Shown: positions 37,010-46,741, counted from the first letter of the stretch. The stretch is DNA of 64,000 nt from Pseudolactococcus reticulitermitis (GCF_002260845.1 NZ_BEDT01000005.1:62001-126000); one strand, 5' to 3'. Notes: a model not told the origin generated them from the letters alone. Translations and numbers: made by a program.

Positions 37010-37083
37010 GGTGTTAGGAAAATAGATAAAAGTACGCAGACACTGTCGTGTCTTGACGTCTTTTTCCTAATTTTCGACACACC
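37010..37083 (-). repeat. TTAGGAAAA inverted-repeat element, copy B
   Basis: GGTGT-TAGGAAAA (37010-37022) pairs with TTTTCCTA...ACACC (37062-37083) and an inner AGACAC-tgtc-GTGTCT hairpin fills the middle. Its ends match copy A (6538-6626) in the opposite orientation. It fills the gap before aspS. Confidence 0.55.
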
Positions 37084-37123
37084 ATGGCAGTCGCCTCAAC
37101 ATTTTAATTAAGGAAATAAAAAA

Positions 37124-38866
37124 ATGAAACGTACAGTATATGCGGGCGCCGTCCGCTCAGAACATATCGGTCAAACCATGACGCTTAAAGGCTGGGTAGC
37201 ACGCCGTCGTGACCTTGGTGGCTTGATTTTTATTGACCTGCGCGACCGTGAAGGGATCATGCAGTTGGTAGTGAACCCTGAATTGGCCTCAAAAACAGTC
37301 TTAGCAACAGCAGAAAGTCTGCGCAGTGAATTTGTCATCGAAGTGACAGGAACGGTTGTCGCCCGCGGGCAAGCCAATGATAAATTAGCAACAGGACAAG
37401 TCGAGCTTGAAGTGGCTGATTTGACCGTGTTAAATGTTGCCAAGACAACACCCTTTGAAATCAAAGATGACTTAGAGGCTAGTGACGACACACGCATGCG
37501 TTATCGCTATCTGGACTTGCGTCGTCCTGAGATGTTAGCGAATTTTAAACTCCGTCACAATGTGACCAAGGCTATCCGTCATTATCTGGACGATTTGGAC
37601 TTTATTGATGTTGAAACACCGATTTTGACTAAGTCAACACCGGAAGGGGCGCGTGATTATTTAGTGCCGAGTCGAATTTCGGAAGGACATTTTTATGCCT
37701 TGCCACAGTCGCCACAAATCACGAAACAGTTATTGATGAATGCTGGCTTTGACCGCTATTATCAAATCGTTAAATGTTTCCGTGATGAGGACTTGCGGGG
37801 CGATCGTCAGCCTGAATTTACACAGGTCGATTTGGAGACATCTTTCCTTGATGAACAGGACATTCAAGATTTGACAGAGGGCTTGATTGCTAAGGTCATG
37901 AAGGACACGAAAAATATCGACGTGACCTTGCCTTTCCCACGCATGACGTATGATGACGCCATGAATGACTATGGTTCTGATAAGCCAGACACACGCTTTG
38001 AGATGCTCTTGACAGATGTCTCTCCCATTGTCAAAAAGGCTGAGTTCAAGGTCTTTACAGAGGCGCCAGTCGTCAAAGCCATCGTTGCTAAAAATGCGGC
38101 AGATGCCTACTCGCGGAAAGACATTGACCAAATGACCGACTACGCCAAACAATTCGGTGCTAAAGGTCTGGCTTGGGTTAAGTTTGTAGATAATGCATTT
38201 TCAGGCCCTATCGCGAAATTCCTGCCAGAAATTGCCGATGAATTGGCTACCAAACTCGCCTTGACGGATAAAGATTTAGTCCTCTTTGTAGCCGATGAAT
38301 TGGATGTGGCAAATGCGACACTTGGCGCATTACGCAGTCGCATTGCTAAAGAACAAGATTTGATTGACCAAAATCAGTTTAATTTCCTTTGGGTCATCGA
38401 CTGGCCGATGTTTGAGTGGAGCGAAGAAGAAGATCGCTACACCAGCGCCCACCATCCCTTTACTTTGCCGACAACAGAGAGCGCGCCTGAACTTGAGGGG
38501 GATTTGTCTAAGGTTCGTGCAGTCGCCTATGACATCGTACTCAATGGTTATGAGTTGGGTGGTGGTAGCTTGCGGATTAACCACAAAGATCTGCAAGAGC
38601 GCATGCTCAAAGCCCTTGGTTTCACAACAGAAGCTGCCAATGAACAGTTTGGCTTTTTATTGGAAGCCATGGACTACGGTTTCCCGCCACATGGTGGCCT
38701 AGCGCTTGGGCTTGACCGTTTCGTCATGCTTTTAGCTGGTAAAGATAATATTCGTGAAGTCATTGCCTTTCCGAAAAATAATAAGGCAACGGATCCAATG
38801 ACACAAGCCCCGAGCTTGGTTTCTGACCAACAACTAGCCGAACTCAATTTGAAAATCGGAAAATAA
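37124..38866 (+). CDS. aspS: Aspartyl-tRNA synthetase
   Basis: The 580-residue class II enzyme has an N-terminal OB fold ([26 protein letters not shown], about 18-45), motif 2 [20 protein letters not shown] near residue 216, a long bacterial insert domain, and motif 3 [16 protein letters not shown] near 525 followed by [11 protein letters not shown]. It follows hisS and the two small membrane genes in the same direction, as often found in Firmicutes, and no separate T-box is visible. Confidence 0.97.
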   Translation: MKRTVYAGAVRSEHIGQTMTLKGWVARRRDLGGLIFIDLRDREGIMQLVVNPELASKTVLATAESLRSEFVIEVTGTVVARGQANDKLATGQVELEVADLTVLNVAKTTPFEIKDDLEASDDTRMRYRYLDLRRPEMLANFKLRHNVTKAIRHYLDDLDFIDVETPILTKSTPEGARDYLVPSRISEGHFYALPQSPQITKQLLMNAGFDRYYQIVKCFRDEDLRGDRQPEFTQVDLETSFLDEQDIQDLTEGLIAKVMKDTKNIDVTLPFPRMTYDDAMNDYGSDKPDTRFEMLLTDVSPIVKKAEFKVFTEAPVVKAIVAKNAADAYSRKDIDQMTDYAKQFGAKGLAWVKFVDNAFSGPIAKFLPEIADELATKLALTDKDLVLFVADELDVANATLGALRSRIAKEQDLIDQNQFNFLWVIDWPMFEWSEEEDRYTSAHHPFTLPTTESAPELEGDLSKVRAVAYDIVLNGYELGGGSLRINHKDLQERMLKALGFTTEAANEQFGFLLEAMDYGFPPHGGLALGLDRFVMLLAGKDNIREVIAFPKNNKATDPMTQAPSLVSDQQLAELNLKIGK

Positions 38867-38872
38867 TCCCCT

Positions 38873-39748
38873 ATGATGAACGTCATTAAAAATTTATCTA
38901 TTGAAAAGCTGATGTACAAACTTTCAGCGTCAGTCGTCTATGCGATTCTGTCTGCGGTCGCTCTGAATTTCTTCTTTCAGCCGGGACATGTTTATTCTAG
39001 TGGCATTACAGGTCTGGCGCAGATTTTCACGACTCTATCCTCTAAATTATTAGAGCACAATATTCCCGTCTCCATCACCTTGTATCTGCTGAATCTGCCC
39101 TTGCTGATTTTAGCTTGGCTAAAAATTGGCAAACGCTTTACCATTTACACGGTGATTACGGTCACTTTAAGCTCGATTTTCATCCACATTATCCCTGAGT
39201 ACACCATGACGACTGACCCGATTATCAATGCAATTTTTGGTGGTGCTGTGATGGGTGCTGGTATTGGCTATGCGCTCCGCAGTGGGATTTCCAGCGGTGG
39301 CACGGACATTGTCAGCCTCTATATTCGGAAGAAAACAGGCCGTCAAGTTGGACATATTAGCCTTTTGTTCAATGGTATCATTGTGATGATTGCAGGGGTG
39401 CTTTTTGGTTGGCAATATATGTTCTATTCGCTGCTCACGATTTTTGTGTCTAGCCGTGTGACCGATGCTATCTATACCAAGCAACGTAAGATGCAGGCGA
39501 CCATTATCACCCAACATCCGGTCGAGATTACCCAAGCTCTGCACCAACAGCTACATCGGGGCGTGACGGTGGTTCGATCAGCTGAGGGTGGCTACACACG
39601 CGCTGATATGACGATTTTAATCACGATTATCACCCAAGCCGAGTATCAGGAATTCAAGTACATCATGAAAAAAACGGATCCGACGGCCTTTGTCTCAATC
39701 GCTGAAAACGTGAAAGTTTTAGGACGTTTTGTTGAGGATGATAATTAA
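38873..39748 (+). CDS. YitT family membrane protein
   Basis: The 291-residue protein has an N-terminal membrane part of about five segments with YitT features (NFFFQPGHVYSSGITGLAQIF, GIGYALRSGISSGGTDIVSLYI) and a soluble C-terminal DUF2179-like domain (RGVTVVRSAEGGYTRADMTILITII in part). Its function is not established. It starts six bases after aspS without a clear ribosome binding site. A second YitT gene follows. Confidence 0.85.
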   Translation: MMNVIKNLSIEKLMYKLSASVVYAILSAVALNFFFQPGHVYSSGITGLAQIFTTLSSKLLEHNIPVSITLYLLNLPLLILAWLKIGKRFTIYTVITVTLSSIFIHIIPEYTMTTDPIINAIFGGAVMGAGIGYALRSGISSGGTDIVSLYIRKKTGRQVGHISLLFNGIIVMIAGVLFGWQYMFYSLLTIFVSSRVTDAIYTKQRKMQATIITQHPVEITQALHQQLHRGVTVVRSAEGGYTRADMTILITIITQAEYQEFKYIMKKTDPTAFVSIAENVKVLGRFVEDDN

Positions 39749-39771
39749 AAGATAAGGCTTAGCACTTTGAT

Positions 39772-39805
39772 AAGATTGTGATGAAGGATCGCAATCTTAT
39801 TTTTT
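39772..39805 (+). terminator. Terminator/attenuator between the two YitT genes
   Basis: AAGATTG (39772-39778) pairs with CAATCTT (39792-39798), followed by ATTTTTT. The ribosome binding site of the next gene comes immediately after. Confidence 0.7.
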
Positions 39806-39816
39806 GAGGAGAATAA

Positions 39817-40683
39817 ATGAATAAAGAAGTCAAATTTCACCCCCTGAATTTCCTGATGATTGCCTTGGGAACGGCGATTTACGCCTTTGGGTTTGTAAAT
39901 TTTAACATGGTCAATCACTTGGCAGAGGGCGGTGTCAGCGGGATTACCTTGATTTTTCATGCCCTGTTTAAAATCAATCCCGCCTATACGCAAATCGTGC
40001 TCAACATTCCCCTATTTATTCTAGGCGTGAAAATATTCGGCAAGCGGGGCATGATTTACACCATTCACGGCACCATCTGTCTCTCTGTTTTTATCTGGCT
40101 CTTCCAGCGCATGAGCTGTTCAATCGACCTCGCGCACGACACCTTAATCGCCGCCCTGCTCGCTGGTATATTTGCGGGGATTGGCGGCGGCATCGTCTTT
40201 CGCTTTGGCGGCACGACGGGCGGCGGCGACATCATCGGCCGCTACTTTGAACAGAAAAAAGGCTTCGCCCTCGGTCAAACCCTCTTCGTTTTTGACATCG
40301 TCGTCCTCACCCTGTCCCTCTCCTACATCGACATCCAGCACATGATGTACACCGTCATTGCCAGTTTCGTCTTTAGCCAAGTCGTTGCCGTCGTGCAAAA
40401 TGGAGGTTACACTGTGCGAGGGATGCTGATTATCAGCCGGAAGCACACAGCAATCAGCCAAAAAATCACAGATGAAATCGGTCGTGGCGCGACCTATCTT
40501 AAGGCAGAAGGCGTCTACTCGGGTCAAGATACTAAGGTCATCTATGTCGTCTTAAGTCCTATCCAAGTCCAAGCCGTCAAAGGCATCCTAGCAGAAATTG
40601 ACCCCGATGCGTTTGTTTCGATTATTAATGTTCATGAAGTGATTGGGAGTGGGTTTACTTATACCGAAGATTTAAAATCGTGA
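39817..40683 (+). CDS. YitT family membrane protein, second copy
   Basis: This 288-residue protein has the same plan as its neighbour: NFNMVNHLAEGGVSGITLIFHALF and GGGIVFRFGGTTGGGDIIGRYF in the membrane part, then a C-terminal soluble domain with GRGATYLKAEGVYSGQDTKVIYVVL in substance. The two are diverged paralogues that may work as a pair. The middle of the gene is unusually GC-rich compared with its neighbours (about 40100-40350). Confidence 0.85.
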   Translation: MNKEVKFHPLNFLMIALGTAIYAFGFVNFNMVNHLAEGGVSGITLIFHALFKINPAYTQIVLNIPLFILGVKIFGKRGMIYTIHGTICLSVFIWLFQRMSCSIDLAHDTLIAALLAGIFAGIGGGIVFRFGGTTGGGDIIGRYFEQKKGFALGQTLFVFDIVVLTLSLSYIDIQHMMYTVIASFVFSQVVAVVQNGGYTVRGMLIISRKHTAISQKITDEIGRGATYLKAEGVYSGQDTKVIYVVLSPIQVQAVKGILAEIDPDAFVSIINVHEVIGSGFTYTEDLKS

Positions 40684-40774
40684 CAGGTTCCCGATGTTTG
40701 TTCAAAGCAAATAATAAGAGTGACTTGACGAAAATGTCGGGTATGTTTTTGCTACACTATCAGAAGCGGAATTT

Positions 40775-41007
40775 ACTTTGAAATATGTAAAATCAAAATT
40801 TACACGTGTGTTATTGGGAGTTTTAAAAATTACACAACATAATACACCTGAGACTTGGCAATATGTCCCCTCCAAGACTTCACAGCCAACTCAGATATCC
40901 CATGGAAAAAAGCAATTGCTGAAATCGACCAGTTTTTCTATCCAAAATACGGACTTGAGGCACAAGAGATTGCCTTTATTGAAGAAAAAGTGAAACCTAT
41001 GCTTTAA
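40775..41007 (+). pseudogene. C-terminal remnant of a restriction-modification enzyme
   Basis: One frame reads YVKSKFTRVLLGVLKITQHNTPETWQYVP to about 40869. A one-base shift then gives LQDFTANSDIPWKKAIAEID, then QFFYPKYGLEAQEIAFIEEKVKPML and a stop at 41005-41007. Joined, they resemble the conserved end of large methylase/endonuclease polypeptides of the Eco57I or type ISP kind (YVPLQDF, EIDQ..Y.KYGL...EI.FIE). The frameshift and the lack of the upstream 90 percent show a decayed gene. The family assignment is from memory of the motif. Confidence 0.55.
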
Positions 41008-41041
41008 TGACAGTTAGCCCTACAAATGTTTGAGATTAGGC

Positions 41042-41075
41042 AACACCTGAAAAACAATTTTCAGGTGTTTTTTGC
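41042..41075 (+). terminator. Terminator after restriction-modification remnant
   Basis: AACACCTGAAAA (41042-41053) pairs with TTTTCAGGTGTT (41058-41069) and a T run follows. It probably served the lost gene. Confidence 0.8.
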
Positions 41076-41269
41076 TGTCTTGAGTTGCCATTATCAAAAA
41101 AATGGTCGTTCATGGCATATTTTATAACCGTTCATGACATCTCGAAAATAAAGCTGTCAAGATATGCTATAGTAGAGCTATAAACAACTCGCGCGAATTG
41201 TTTAGCAACACCACATGAAGGTGTCGTGTTTAGCAAGTCAAGACATGACGATGTCTTGAGTTCACTGAT

Positions 41270-41413
41270 GGCGCGGTAGCAGAATACGACAGTAGCGATA
41301 GCAGATTTCTGTCGCAGCGGTAGCAAAAAACTATCGTAGCGGTAGCAAATTTCTACTGTAGCGGTAGCGAAAAACTGTCGTCGCAATAGCAAATTTCTAC
41401 CGGAGCAGTAGCG
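41270..41413 (+). repeat. 22-bp tandem array with alternating units
   Basis: About 6.5 units follow the form GTAGCGGTAGC plus an 11-base half that alternates between AAATTTCTACT-like and AAAAAACTATC-like versions. Units differ by point changes and there are no spacers. The array ends immediately before repeat cassette copy 4 and the HU-like gene. Bases 41076-41269 hold a possible promoter (CTATAG region near 41170) and a TCAAGACATGACGATGTCTTGA palindrome in substance (41239-41260). Confidence 0.8.
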
Positions 41414-41415
41414 TC

Positions 41416-41456
41416 AGTCAAGTTTCAAGTAGTCGCAAAGGAATGCGCAGAAAGGA
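41416..41456 (+). repeat. Hairpin plus RBS cassette, copy 4
   Basis: AGTCAAGTTTCAAGT, then a different small stem (CGCA-aaggaa-TGCG) and CAGAAAGGAAA, the ribosome binding site of the HU-like gene. The hairpin position is kept though its sequence is changed. Confidence 0.55.
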
Positions 41457-41464
41457 AAAATAGT

Positions 41465-41869
41465 ATGGCAATTCATTATCATCTCGTCCCAAGAACAAAT
41501 CTCCAACATCCTGAGGAGGCACCTAAGTTTTATGCCATCGCGAAGTCGGTTGGCGAGGTAACCTTGGCGGATTTGGCAGAAAAGATTGCGAAAGGGTCGA
41601 CGACAGTCAGTGATACGGACGTCTTAGCCGTTTTAAACGAAGTTGCTAAGCTTGTCGAATCTGAAATCGTTGAAGGGAACATCGTTCGTTTTGGCAGATT
41701 GGGCAACTTTAGTCTCTCACTTAACAGTGAGGGCGCTGAGACTGAGGCAGCCTTTAACGTTAAGCTCATCAAAGGCGCCAAAATAAAATTTAAAGCAGGC
41801 GATAAGCTAGTGAACGCCCTAGCGACAGCTAAGTTTAAAAAAGATGAAAAACCCAAGGTAGCGAAATAA
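41465..41869 (+). CDS. HU-related DNA-binding protein of the type common in Bacteroidetes
   Basis: The 134 residues begin MAIHYHLVPRTNLQHPEEAPKFYA in substance and continue with VTLADLAEKIAKGSTTVSDTD, then VRFGRLGNFSLSLNSEG. This is the plan of the Bacteroidetes HU-related proteins (HU fold with a beta-rich N-terminal lead and LG.F..S..SEG loop), not of the 91-residue HU of lactococci. It probably binds DNA as a dimer. The tail is lysine-rich. Its place next to a decayed restriction gene and a tandem array suggests acquisition by transfer. Confidence 0.75.
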   Translation: MAIHYHLVPRTNLQHPEEAPKFYAIAKSVGEVTLADLAEKIAKGSTTVSDTDVLAVLNEVAKLVESEIVEGNIVRFGRLGNFSLSLNSEGAETEAAFNVKLIKGAKIKFKAGDKLVNALATAKFKKDEKPKVAK

Positions 41870-41883
41870 ACCACGATAAGCTA

Positions 41884-41917
41884 AAAAGACTGCCGTCAAC
41901 CGACAGCAGTCTTTTGG
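41884..41917. terminator. Bidirectional terminator between HU-like gene and dus
   Basis: AAAAGACTGC (41884-41893) pairs with GCAGTCTTTT (41906-41915), with inner GTC/GAC pairing. Confidence 0.85.
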
Positions 41918-41920
41918 TTA

Positions 41921-42910
41921 TCAAAACAGGTTCAAATAGTCATCAAAGATGCCAGAAATCTCCGCAGCAGAATTGGCTTGATTGATGGCGACTTTAACCT
42001 TGGCAGCCCGAGGTGCCCCTTTGAGGTAGTAAGCGGCGTGTTGGCGGAATTCACGAGAACCGTTTTCATCCCCTTTAAGCTCCGTCAGGCGTGTCAAGTG
42101 AACCTTGGCCGTTTCGATTTTCTCAGCAACGCTTGGCTCAGGCATTGCCTCGCCAGTGGCTAAAAAATGCGCCGTCCGTTTCAGCATCCAAGGGTTACCC
42201 AGTGCTGCACGCCCAATCATCACGGCATCGACACCGGTCTCATCCAGCATGCGCTTCGCGTCCTCAGGCGTTTTGACATCGCCATTCCCGATGAAAGGAA
42301 TCGTCATCTGGCTCGCAACCTTGGCGAGCCAAGCCCAGTCCGCCTTGCCCTCGTACATCTGAGCTTTCGTTCGCCCGTGCATGGCAATGGCAGCAGCACC
42401 CGCTTTTTCAGCAGCTAGCGCGTTTTCGACGGCGAACAGATGATCCTTATCCCATCCGAGCCGCATCTTGACCGTTAAGGGCAGGTCGATAGCAGATGAA
42501 ACGGCAGAGACCACATCATACACCTTATCAGGGTCTAGCAGGAGGCGGGAGCCTGATTCATTTTTAGTGACCTTAGGGACAGGACAGCCCATGTTAATAT
42601 CGATAATATCAGCCGTCGTATGTGCTTGGACAAATTTCGCAGCAGCGACCAGCGTCTCAGCATCGCCACCAAAAATTTGAATCGACAAGGGATTTGGTAC
42701 GCCATCAAAATCCAGCATGGATAAGGTCTTAGCATTGCGGTATTCGATGCCTTTATCAGAAATCATTTCTGTAACCACAAGACCAGCGCCAAAGTCTTTC
42801 GCAAGGCTAAGAAAAGCCTTGTTGTTAATCCCCGCCATCGGGGCGAGGACGATGCGGTTTTTGATGTCAACATTTCCAATTTTCCAGGGTGTATCGTAGG
42901 TATTCGTCAT
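41921..42910 (-). CDS. dus: tRNA-dihydrouridine synthase
   Basis: This FMN enzyme reduces specific uridines in tRNA to dihydrouridine. The 329 residues form a TIM barrel with VLAPMAGINNKAF near the N terminus, the catalytic cysteine in DINMGCPVPKVTK near 100, KMRLGWD near 145, HGRTKAQMYEGKADW near 175 and IGNGDVKTPEDA near 205, then a small helical C-terminal domain. It is closest to DusB-type enzymes. It lies one base after hslO. Confidence 0.94.
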   Translation of the reverse strand: MTNTYDTPWKIGNVDIKNRIVLAPMAGINNKAFLSLAKDFGAGLVVTEMISDKGIEYRNAKTLSMLDFDGVPNPLSIQIFGGDAETLVAAAKFVQAHTTADIIDINMGCPVPKVTKNESGSRLLLDPDKVYDVVSAVSSAIDLPLTVKMRLGWDKDHLFAVENALAAEKAGAAAIAMHGRTKAQMYEGKADWAWLAKVASQMTIPFIGNGDVKTPEDAKRMLDETGVDAVMIGRAALGNPWMLKRTAHFLATGEAMPEPSVAEKIETAKVHLTRLTELKGDENGSREFRQHAAYYLKGAPRAAKVKVAINQANSAAEISGIFDDYLNLF

Positions 42911-42911
42911 C

Positions 42912-43772
42912 TTATATCAGTTCTTTCAAATCATTTTCAGAAAAATTGTAGACTGTTTCGCAGAACTGGCAAATGACTTCCGCCCCGTGATTTTCAGTGA
43001 TTAATTTTTCAACTTCTAGTTTGCCAAGGCCTTGGATACCGTCAGCAAACCGTTCTTTAGAGCAATCGCAGTGGAAAGCCAGAGGCGATTCGACCAAGAT
43101 TTTGTACTGGTCTTGACCGTAAATGGCATCTAAAATGGCTTTAGAGTGGTCATGTGAGCGCAAGAGCTTAGAAATGGCAGGCATGTTCTGAATGCGTGCT
43201 TCAAAAGCTGCGATTTCAGCCTCAGGGGCATCCGGCATGACTTGGAGCAAAAAACCACCGGCAACGTGGACAGACTCATCTTCGTTGAGCAAGACATTCA
43301 AGCCAACAGCCGAAGGTGTTTGCTCAGAAGTTGTCAGGTAGTAAGCCAAGTCTTCGCCGATTTCCCCTGAAATCAAAGGCGTTTGACCGGTATAGGGTGT
43401 TTTCAAGCCCATGTCTTTCACGACTGAAAACCAGCCCTGACCGACTAAATCGCCGACCAAGACTTCGCCAGTTGCGCCACGTTTGTAGTCGACATTTGGT
43501 TCTTTAATATAGCCTTTGACATTGCCACGTGTATCTGCGACCGCAATGATACTGGTAATCGCGCCATTACTTTGCACGCGGACGGTAATCATATCATCGC
43601 CTTTTTGATTGGCACCTAAAATTTGCGCCGCAATCAAAGTCCGACCAAGCGCAACCGTCGAGCTTGACCAGGTTTGATGTCGCTTTTGCGCCTCACTAAC
43701 CGTCTGTGTCGCTTCAAGGGCATAGGCTCTAAAATGCCCGTTATTTGAAATTGTCTTGATTATCTTATCCAT
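42912..43772 (-). CDS. hslO: Redox-regulated chaperone Hsp33
   Basis: Hsp33 becomes an active holdase when its zinc cysteines are oxidised. The 286 residues carry the C-terminal zinc switch [10 protein letters not shown] (CxC near 236-238) and [10 protein letters not shown] (CxxC near 269-272). [23 protein letters not shown] in substance near 105 is family-typical. It forms a unit with dus, an order shared with other lactic acid bacteria. Confidence 0.96.
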   Translation of the reverse strand: MDKIIKTISNNGHFRAYALEATQTVSEAQKRHQTWSSSTVALGRTLIAAQILGANQKGDDMITVRVQSNGAITSIIAVADTRGNVKGYIKEPNVDYKRGATGEVLVGDLVGQGWFSVVKDMGLKTPYTGQTPLISGEIGEDLAYYLTTSEQTPSAVGLNVLLNEDESVHVAGGFLLQVMPDAPEAEIAAFEARIQNMPAISKLLRSHDHSKAILDAIYGQDQYKILVESPLAFHCDCSKERFADGIQGLGKLEVEKLITENHGAEVICQFCETVYNFSENDLKELI

Positions 43773-43822
43773 AAGCTATATTTTAACATAAATGTGGGAG
43801 CGGTGGAAAGGAGTTGGGCTAG

Positions 43823-43846
43823 AAAAAAACGCCCACGGCGTTTTCA
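43823..43846 (-). terminator. Terminator after murE
   Basis: On the minus strand AAAACGCC-gtg-GGCGTTTTTTT follows the murE stop. Confidence 0.8.
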
Positions 43847-43851
43847 TCAGT

Positions 43852-45285
43852 TTATAAATATTTCTCAGCAATCTTGCGATCACCTGCATAAGGCTCACGC
43901 ACGCCATTGACGATTTGATAGGCGTCGACCCCTTTGCCAGCGATAATCACCGCATCGGCAGCACCAGAAGTGCTGGCCATCGCGGTCTGAATTGCCGTTT
44001 CCCGATCAACGATAATCTGAGTATCGCGCGTGATAAAACTCGCAATTTCGCGCGCAATCTCAGCAGGATCTTCAAAATTCGGATCATCCGCAGTCAAAAT
44101 CACTTCTATCTCAGGCAGTTGCTCCAAAAGCTCGCCCACACCTTGACGTCGGCTCTCGCCTTTATTCCCTGTCGTGCCTATCACAAGCACCACGCGCCCC
44201 GTCTGGTGGGGCAACACCACATCGAGTAACTTCGCCAAACTATCGGCATTATGCGCGTAGTCGACGAAAACCTTGGCACCATTGGCTTGCGTCAACACCT
44301 CCATGCGGCCAGGCACAGTCGTCATCGCGACACCGACCTGCGCATCAGCTGAGCTCGCCCCTAGGCGAATGGCAGCCAGACTTGCAGCGACGGCATTTTC
44401 TTGATTAAAACGGCCAATTAACTGAATCTCAAACTTGGTATCCAGGGCAGAAAAAGAGAAAGCCTCAGAGTTTGAAATTGGGTGCTCAGACCCCGTCCCA
44501 TAAAAGGCAGTCTCGCCTGTCAACTCAGATTTGACAAAGTCAAAATGCGCCATCTCAGCATTGACCACGGCATAGCGCGAATTAGCCAACAACTGACGTT
44601 TGCAGTAGAAATAGTCCTCAAACGTCGGGTGCTCGATCGGGCCGATATGGTCAGGCGAAATATTCAGAAAGACCCCGACATCAAAGGTCAGACCGTAAAC
44701 ACGGGCGGTTTTATAAGCCTGGGACGAGACTTCCATGACCAGATGCGTCATGCCATTACTGACAGCCTCACGCATCATCCGAAAGAGGTCAAGACTTTCA
44801 GGTGTCGTCAGTTGCGATTTGAAAAAAGTCTTCCCGTCAAGGCTTGTTTCCATGGTTGAAAAGATAGCGGTTTTACCGCCATTATGCGTATCTAGGATAT
44901 TTTTAGCAAAGTAAGCGGCAGTCGTTTTGCCTTTCGTACCCGTAAAAGCCAGGGTTTTGAGCGCATCTTGTGGCTGACCGTAAAAAGCCATGGCAATCAA
45001 ACTCATGGCGTGCTTGACATCATTGACGATAATGGCAGGGATGCCGACCTCGTAGTCTGTTTCAGATACATAAAAAGGAATGGCTAAATCTGCCAAAAAT
45101 TCACGCTTGAAATTCAGCCCCTTGGCGAAAAAGAGGGTGCTGTCGGTCACATTCCGACTATCATAGGAAAGCTGGCTAAAAGTCAGGTTTTGTTGCGGTC
45201 TGCTAAAATAAGCACCGTCACTGATAATGTCACGAAAATTTTGGTCTTGTTTTAAAATAGCGATCACGGTCTTTAAAGTTATCAT
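43852..45285 (-). CDS. murE: UDP-MurNAc-tripeptide synthetase (MurE, L-lysine type)
   Basis: MurE adds the third residue of the peptidoglycan stem peptide. The 477-residue protein has the ATP loop [12 protein letters not shown] near 115, [27 protein letters not shown] in substance near 190-220, [11 protein letters not shown] near 293 and [13 protein letters not shown] near 370. The substrate-selecting loop is [11 protein letters not shown] rather than the DNPR of diaminopimelate enzymes, so L-lysine is expected. The ATG aligns with the streptococcal MurE start, but a TATAAT (45292-45297) ends six bases before it, so the mRNA may be leaderless. Confidence 0.95.
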   Translation of the reverse strand: MITLKTVIAILKQDQNFRDIISDGAYFSRPQQNLTFSQLSYDSRNVTDSTLFFAKGLNFKREFLADLAIPFYVSETDYEVGIPAIIVNDVKHAMSLIAMAFYGQPQDALKTLAFTGTKGKTTAAYFAKNILDTHNGGKTAIFSTMETSLDGKTFFKSQLTTPESLDLFRMMREAVSNGMTHLVMEVSSQAYKTARVYGLTFDVGVFLNISPDHIGPIEHPTFEDYFYCKRQLLANSRYAVVNAEMAHFDFVKSELTGETAFYGTGSEHPISNSEAFSFSALDTKFEIQLIGRFNQENAVAASLAAIRLGASSADAQVGVAMTTVPGRMEVLTQANGAKVFVDYAHNADSLAKLLDVVLPHQTGRVVLVIGTTGNKGESRRQGVGELLEQLPEIEVILTADDPNFEDPAEIAREIASFITRDTQIIVDRETAIQTAMASTSGAADAVIIAGKGVDAYQIVNGVREPYAGDRKIAEKYL

Positions 45286-45291
45286 AGCTCT

Positions 45292-45322
45292 ATTATAGCG
45301 GATTTTTTGGTAAAATTGTTAA
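45292..45322 (-). promoter_or_regulatory. murE promoter abutting the start codon
   Basis: On the minus strand TATAAT (45297-45292) is followed by AGAGCT and then the murE ATG. A TTAACA lies 19 bases upstream of the -10. No ribosome binding site fits between. Confidence 0.45.
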
Positions 45323-45346
45323 TAGATTAAAAGTCGTGTCTCAATC

Positions 45347-45805
45347 TTAAAGGATTGGCACGCAGATTTCGCATAACTCATCTTTAAGCACCGCCATGGC
45401 ATAACGCTCAATAATGGCTTGCTGCGGATTAAAAGTATAGCTTGCTTGTGCGAGGTCAGCAAACAGATTTTGCATGCAGGCTTGAATGGCAGCTTCGGTA
45501 TGGGCGATTGTAAAAACAGCATACCGTCCAGCTTTTAAATGTCCTGCTTTGATAGTCGGCGAAAGCAACTCTTCAAAAGTATCAAAATTATCTACGATTA
45601 AGGCAACATCGTAGCGACAATTTTGGGGTGTGACGGTTTCGGGATTATCCCAAGCCAAGGCTAAAATAACGGCATCATCTGTCAAAAGCTGCTGCGTCTT
45701 GAGCCAAGCCTTAAAGTCAGTCATCAGGTGCTTGTTTGTAAGACCATAAGCCCCTATTCGCCGTTGGTACATGAGGTGTGTTTCGGAAATTTGTTCGATT
45801 TTCAT
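45347..45805 (-). CDS. GyrI-like small-molecule binding domain protein
   Basis: The 152-residue protein has the GyrI/AraC effector-binding fold pattern: MKIEQISETHLMYQRRIGAYG at the N terminus, CRYDVALIVDNFD near 85, and AGRYAVFTIAHTEAAIQACMQNLF near 115. No DNA-binding domain is attached. Such proteins bind or hydrolyse small molecules, or inhibit gyrase. The start is the ATG after GGAGCGCACA; an ATG four codons earlier lies within that ribosome binding site. Confidence 0.8.
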   Translation of the reverse strand: MKIEQISETHLMYQRRIGAYGLTNKHLMTDFKAWLKTQQLLTDDAVILALAWDNPETVTPQNCRYDVALIVDNFDTFEELLSPTIKAGHLKAGRYAVFTIAHTEAAIQACMQNLFADLAQASYTFNPQQAIIERYAMAVLKDELCEICVPIL

Positions 45806-45907
45806 TGTGCGCTCCATCGTTTTAGTCCACCGGTGTCTAAGTGCATTGTATAGCCATTTAAAATAGATGACAACCCCTATTTAAAATAAATGTTAAAGGA
45901 AAGTGCC

Positions 45908-46741
45908 ATGCCAGAATTACCAGAAGTCGAAACCGTCAGGCGTGGGCTCAACACCCTCGTCCGCGGTCAGAAAATCTCAGCAGTCAAGATTAATTACAAG
46001 CGAATGATTCAGTCTGATTTGGCTGAGTTTAAAGCCTATCTCGTCAATCAAACCATCCATCAGGTCAATCGTCGCGGCAAGTATTTGTTGTTTGATTTAG
46101 GTGAGCAGACCTTGGTCAGTCATTTGCGGATGGAGGGGAAATGGTTGCGTTATCCCAGTTCTGAAGTGCCGGACAACAAGCATTTTCATGCCTTTTTTGA
46201 CTTGTCAAACGCACAAACCCTCGTCTATCAAGATGTCCGAAAATTTGGCACCATGGAGCTGGTCAAAACGCTAGAGCTTGGCGATTTTTTCAGCCGTAAA
46301 AAAATTGGTCCAGAACCAACTGAGGCGGACTTTGATTTAAAAACGTTGCAAGATCAGCTCTCAGGCAGTCAAAAGAAGCTTAAACCTTACTTATTGGATC
46401 AGTCTTTGGTGGCGGGTTTGGGTAATATCTATGTAGATGAGGCCTTGTGGCTGGCTAAAATCCATCCGTCTGAAATCGCTCGACATTTATCGCCCCAAAA
46501 AGTGGCAGAGCTGAGGCGTGCTGTCATTCATATCTTAGCAGAGGGTGTCAAACATGGTGGTTCTACCATTCGCAGCTATCAAAATGCGCTTGGGATGAAC
46601 GGCACCATGCAGAATTATTTACAGGTTTACGGGAAAACGGGACAGCCGTGTGCCCGCTGTGGGACGCCAATCGAGAAGTATAAGCTAGCGGGACGTGGCA
46701 CGCATTTTTGCCCGAAATGTCAGAAATTGAAAAAAGTTTGA
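45908..46741 (+). CDS. mutM: Formamidopyrimidine-DNA glycosylase
   Basis: MutM (Fpg) removes oxidised purines such as 8-oxoguanine. The 277-residue protein must begin at [13 protein letters not shown] because the catalytic proline follows the removed Met, so I moved the start six codons inside the longest frame; AAAGGAA supports this. It has the C-terminal zinc finger CARCGTP...CPKCQ (about 245-272). The next gene is recA, as in L. lactis. Confidence 0.96.
   Translation: MPELPEVETVRRGLNTLVRGQKISAVKINYKRMIQSDLAEFKAYLVNQTIHQVNRRGKYLLFDLGEQTLVSHLRMEGKWLRYPSSEVPDNKHFHAFFDLSNAQTLVYQDVRKFGTMELVKTLELGDFFSRKKIGPEPTEADFDLKTLQDQLSGSQKKLKPYLLDQSLVAGLGNIYVDEALWLAKIHPSEIARHLSPQKVAELRRAVIHILAEGVKHGGSTIRSYQNALGMNGTMQNYLQVYGKTGQPCARCGTPIEKYKLAGRGTHFCPKCQKLKKV

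Noticed and set aside
40778-40993. A 71-residue intact gene in this frame
   Set aside because: Its second half is out of frame with a clearly better continuation of the same conserved sequence, so it is a frameshifted remnant and not a gene.
41270-41413. CRISPR array
   Set aside because: The 22-bp units follow one another without spacers, and no cas gene is near.
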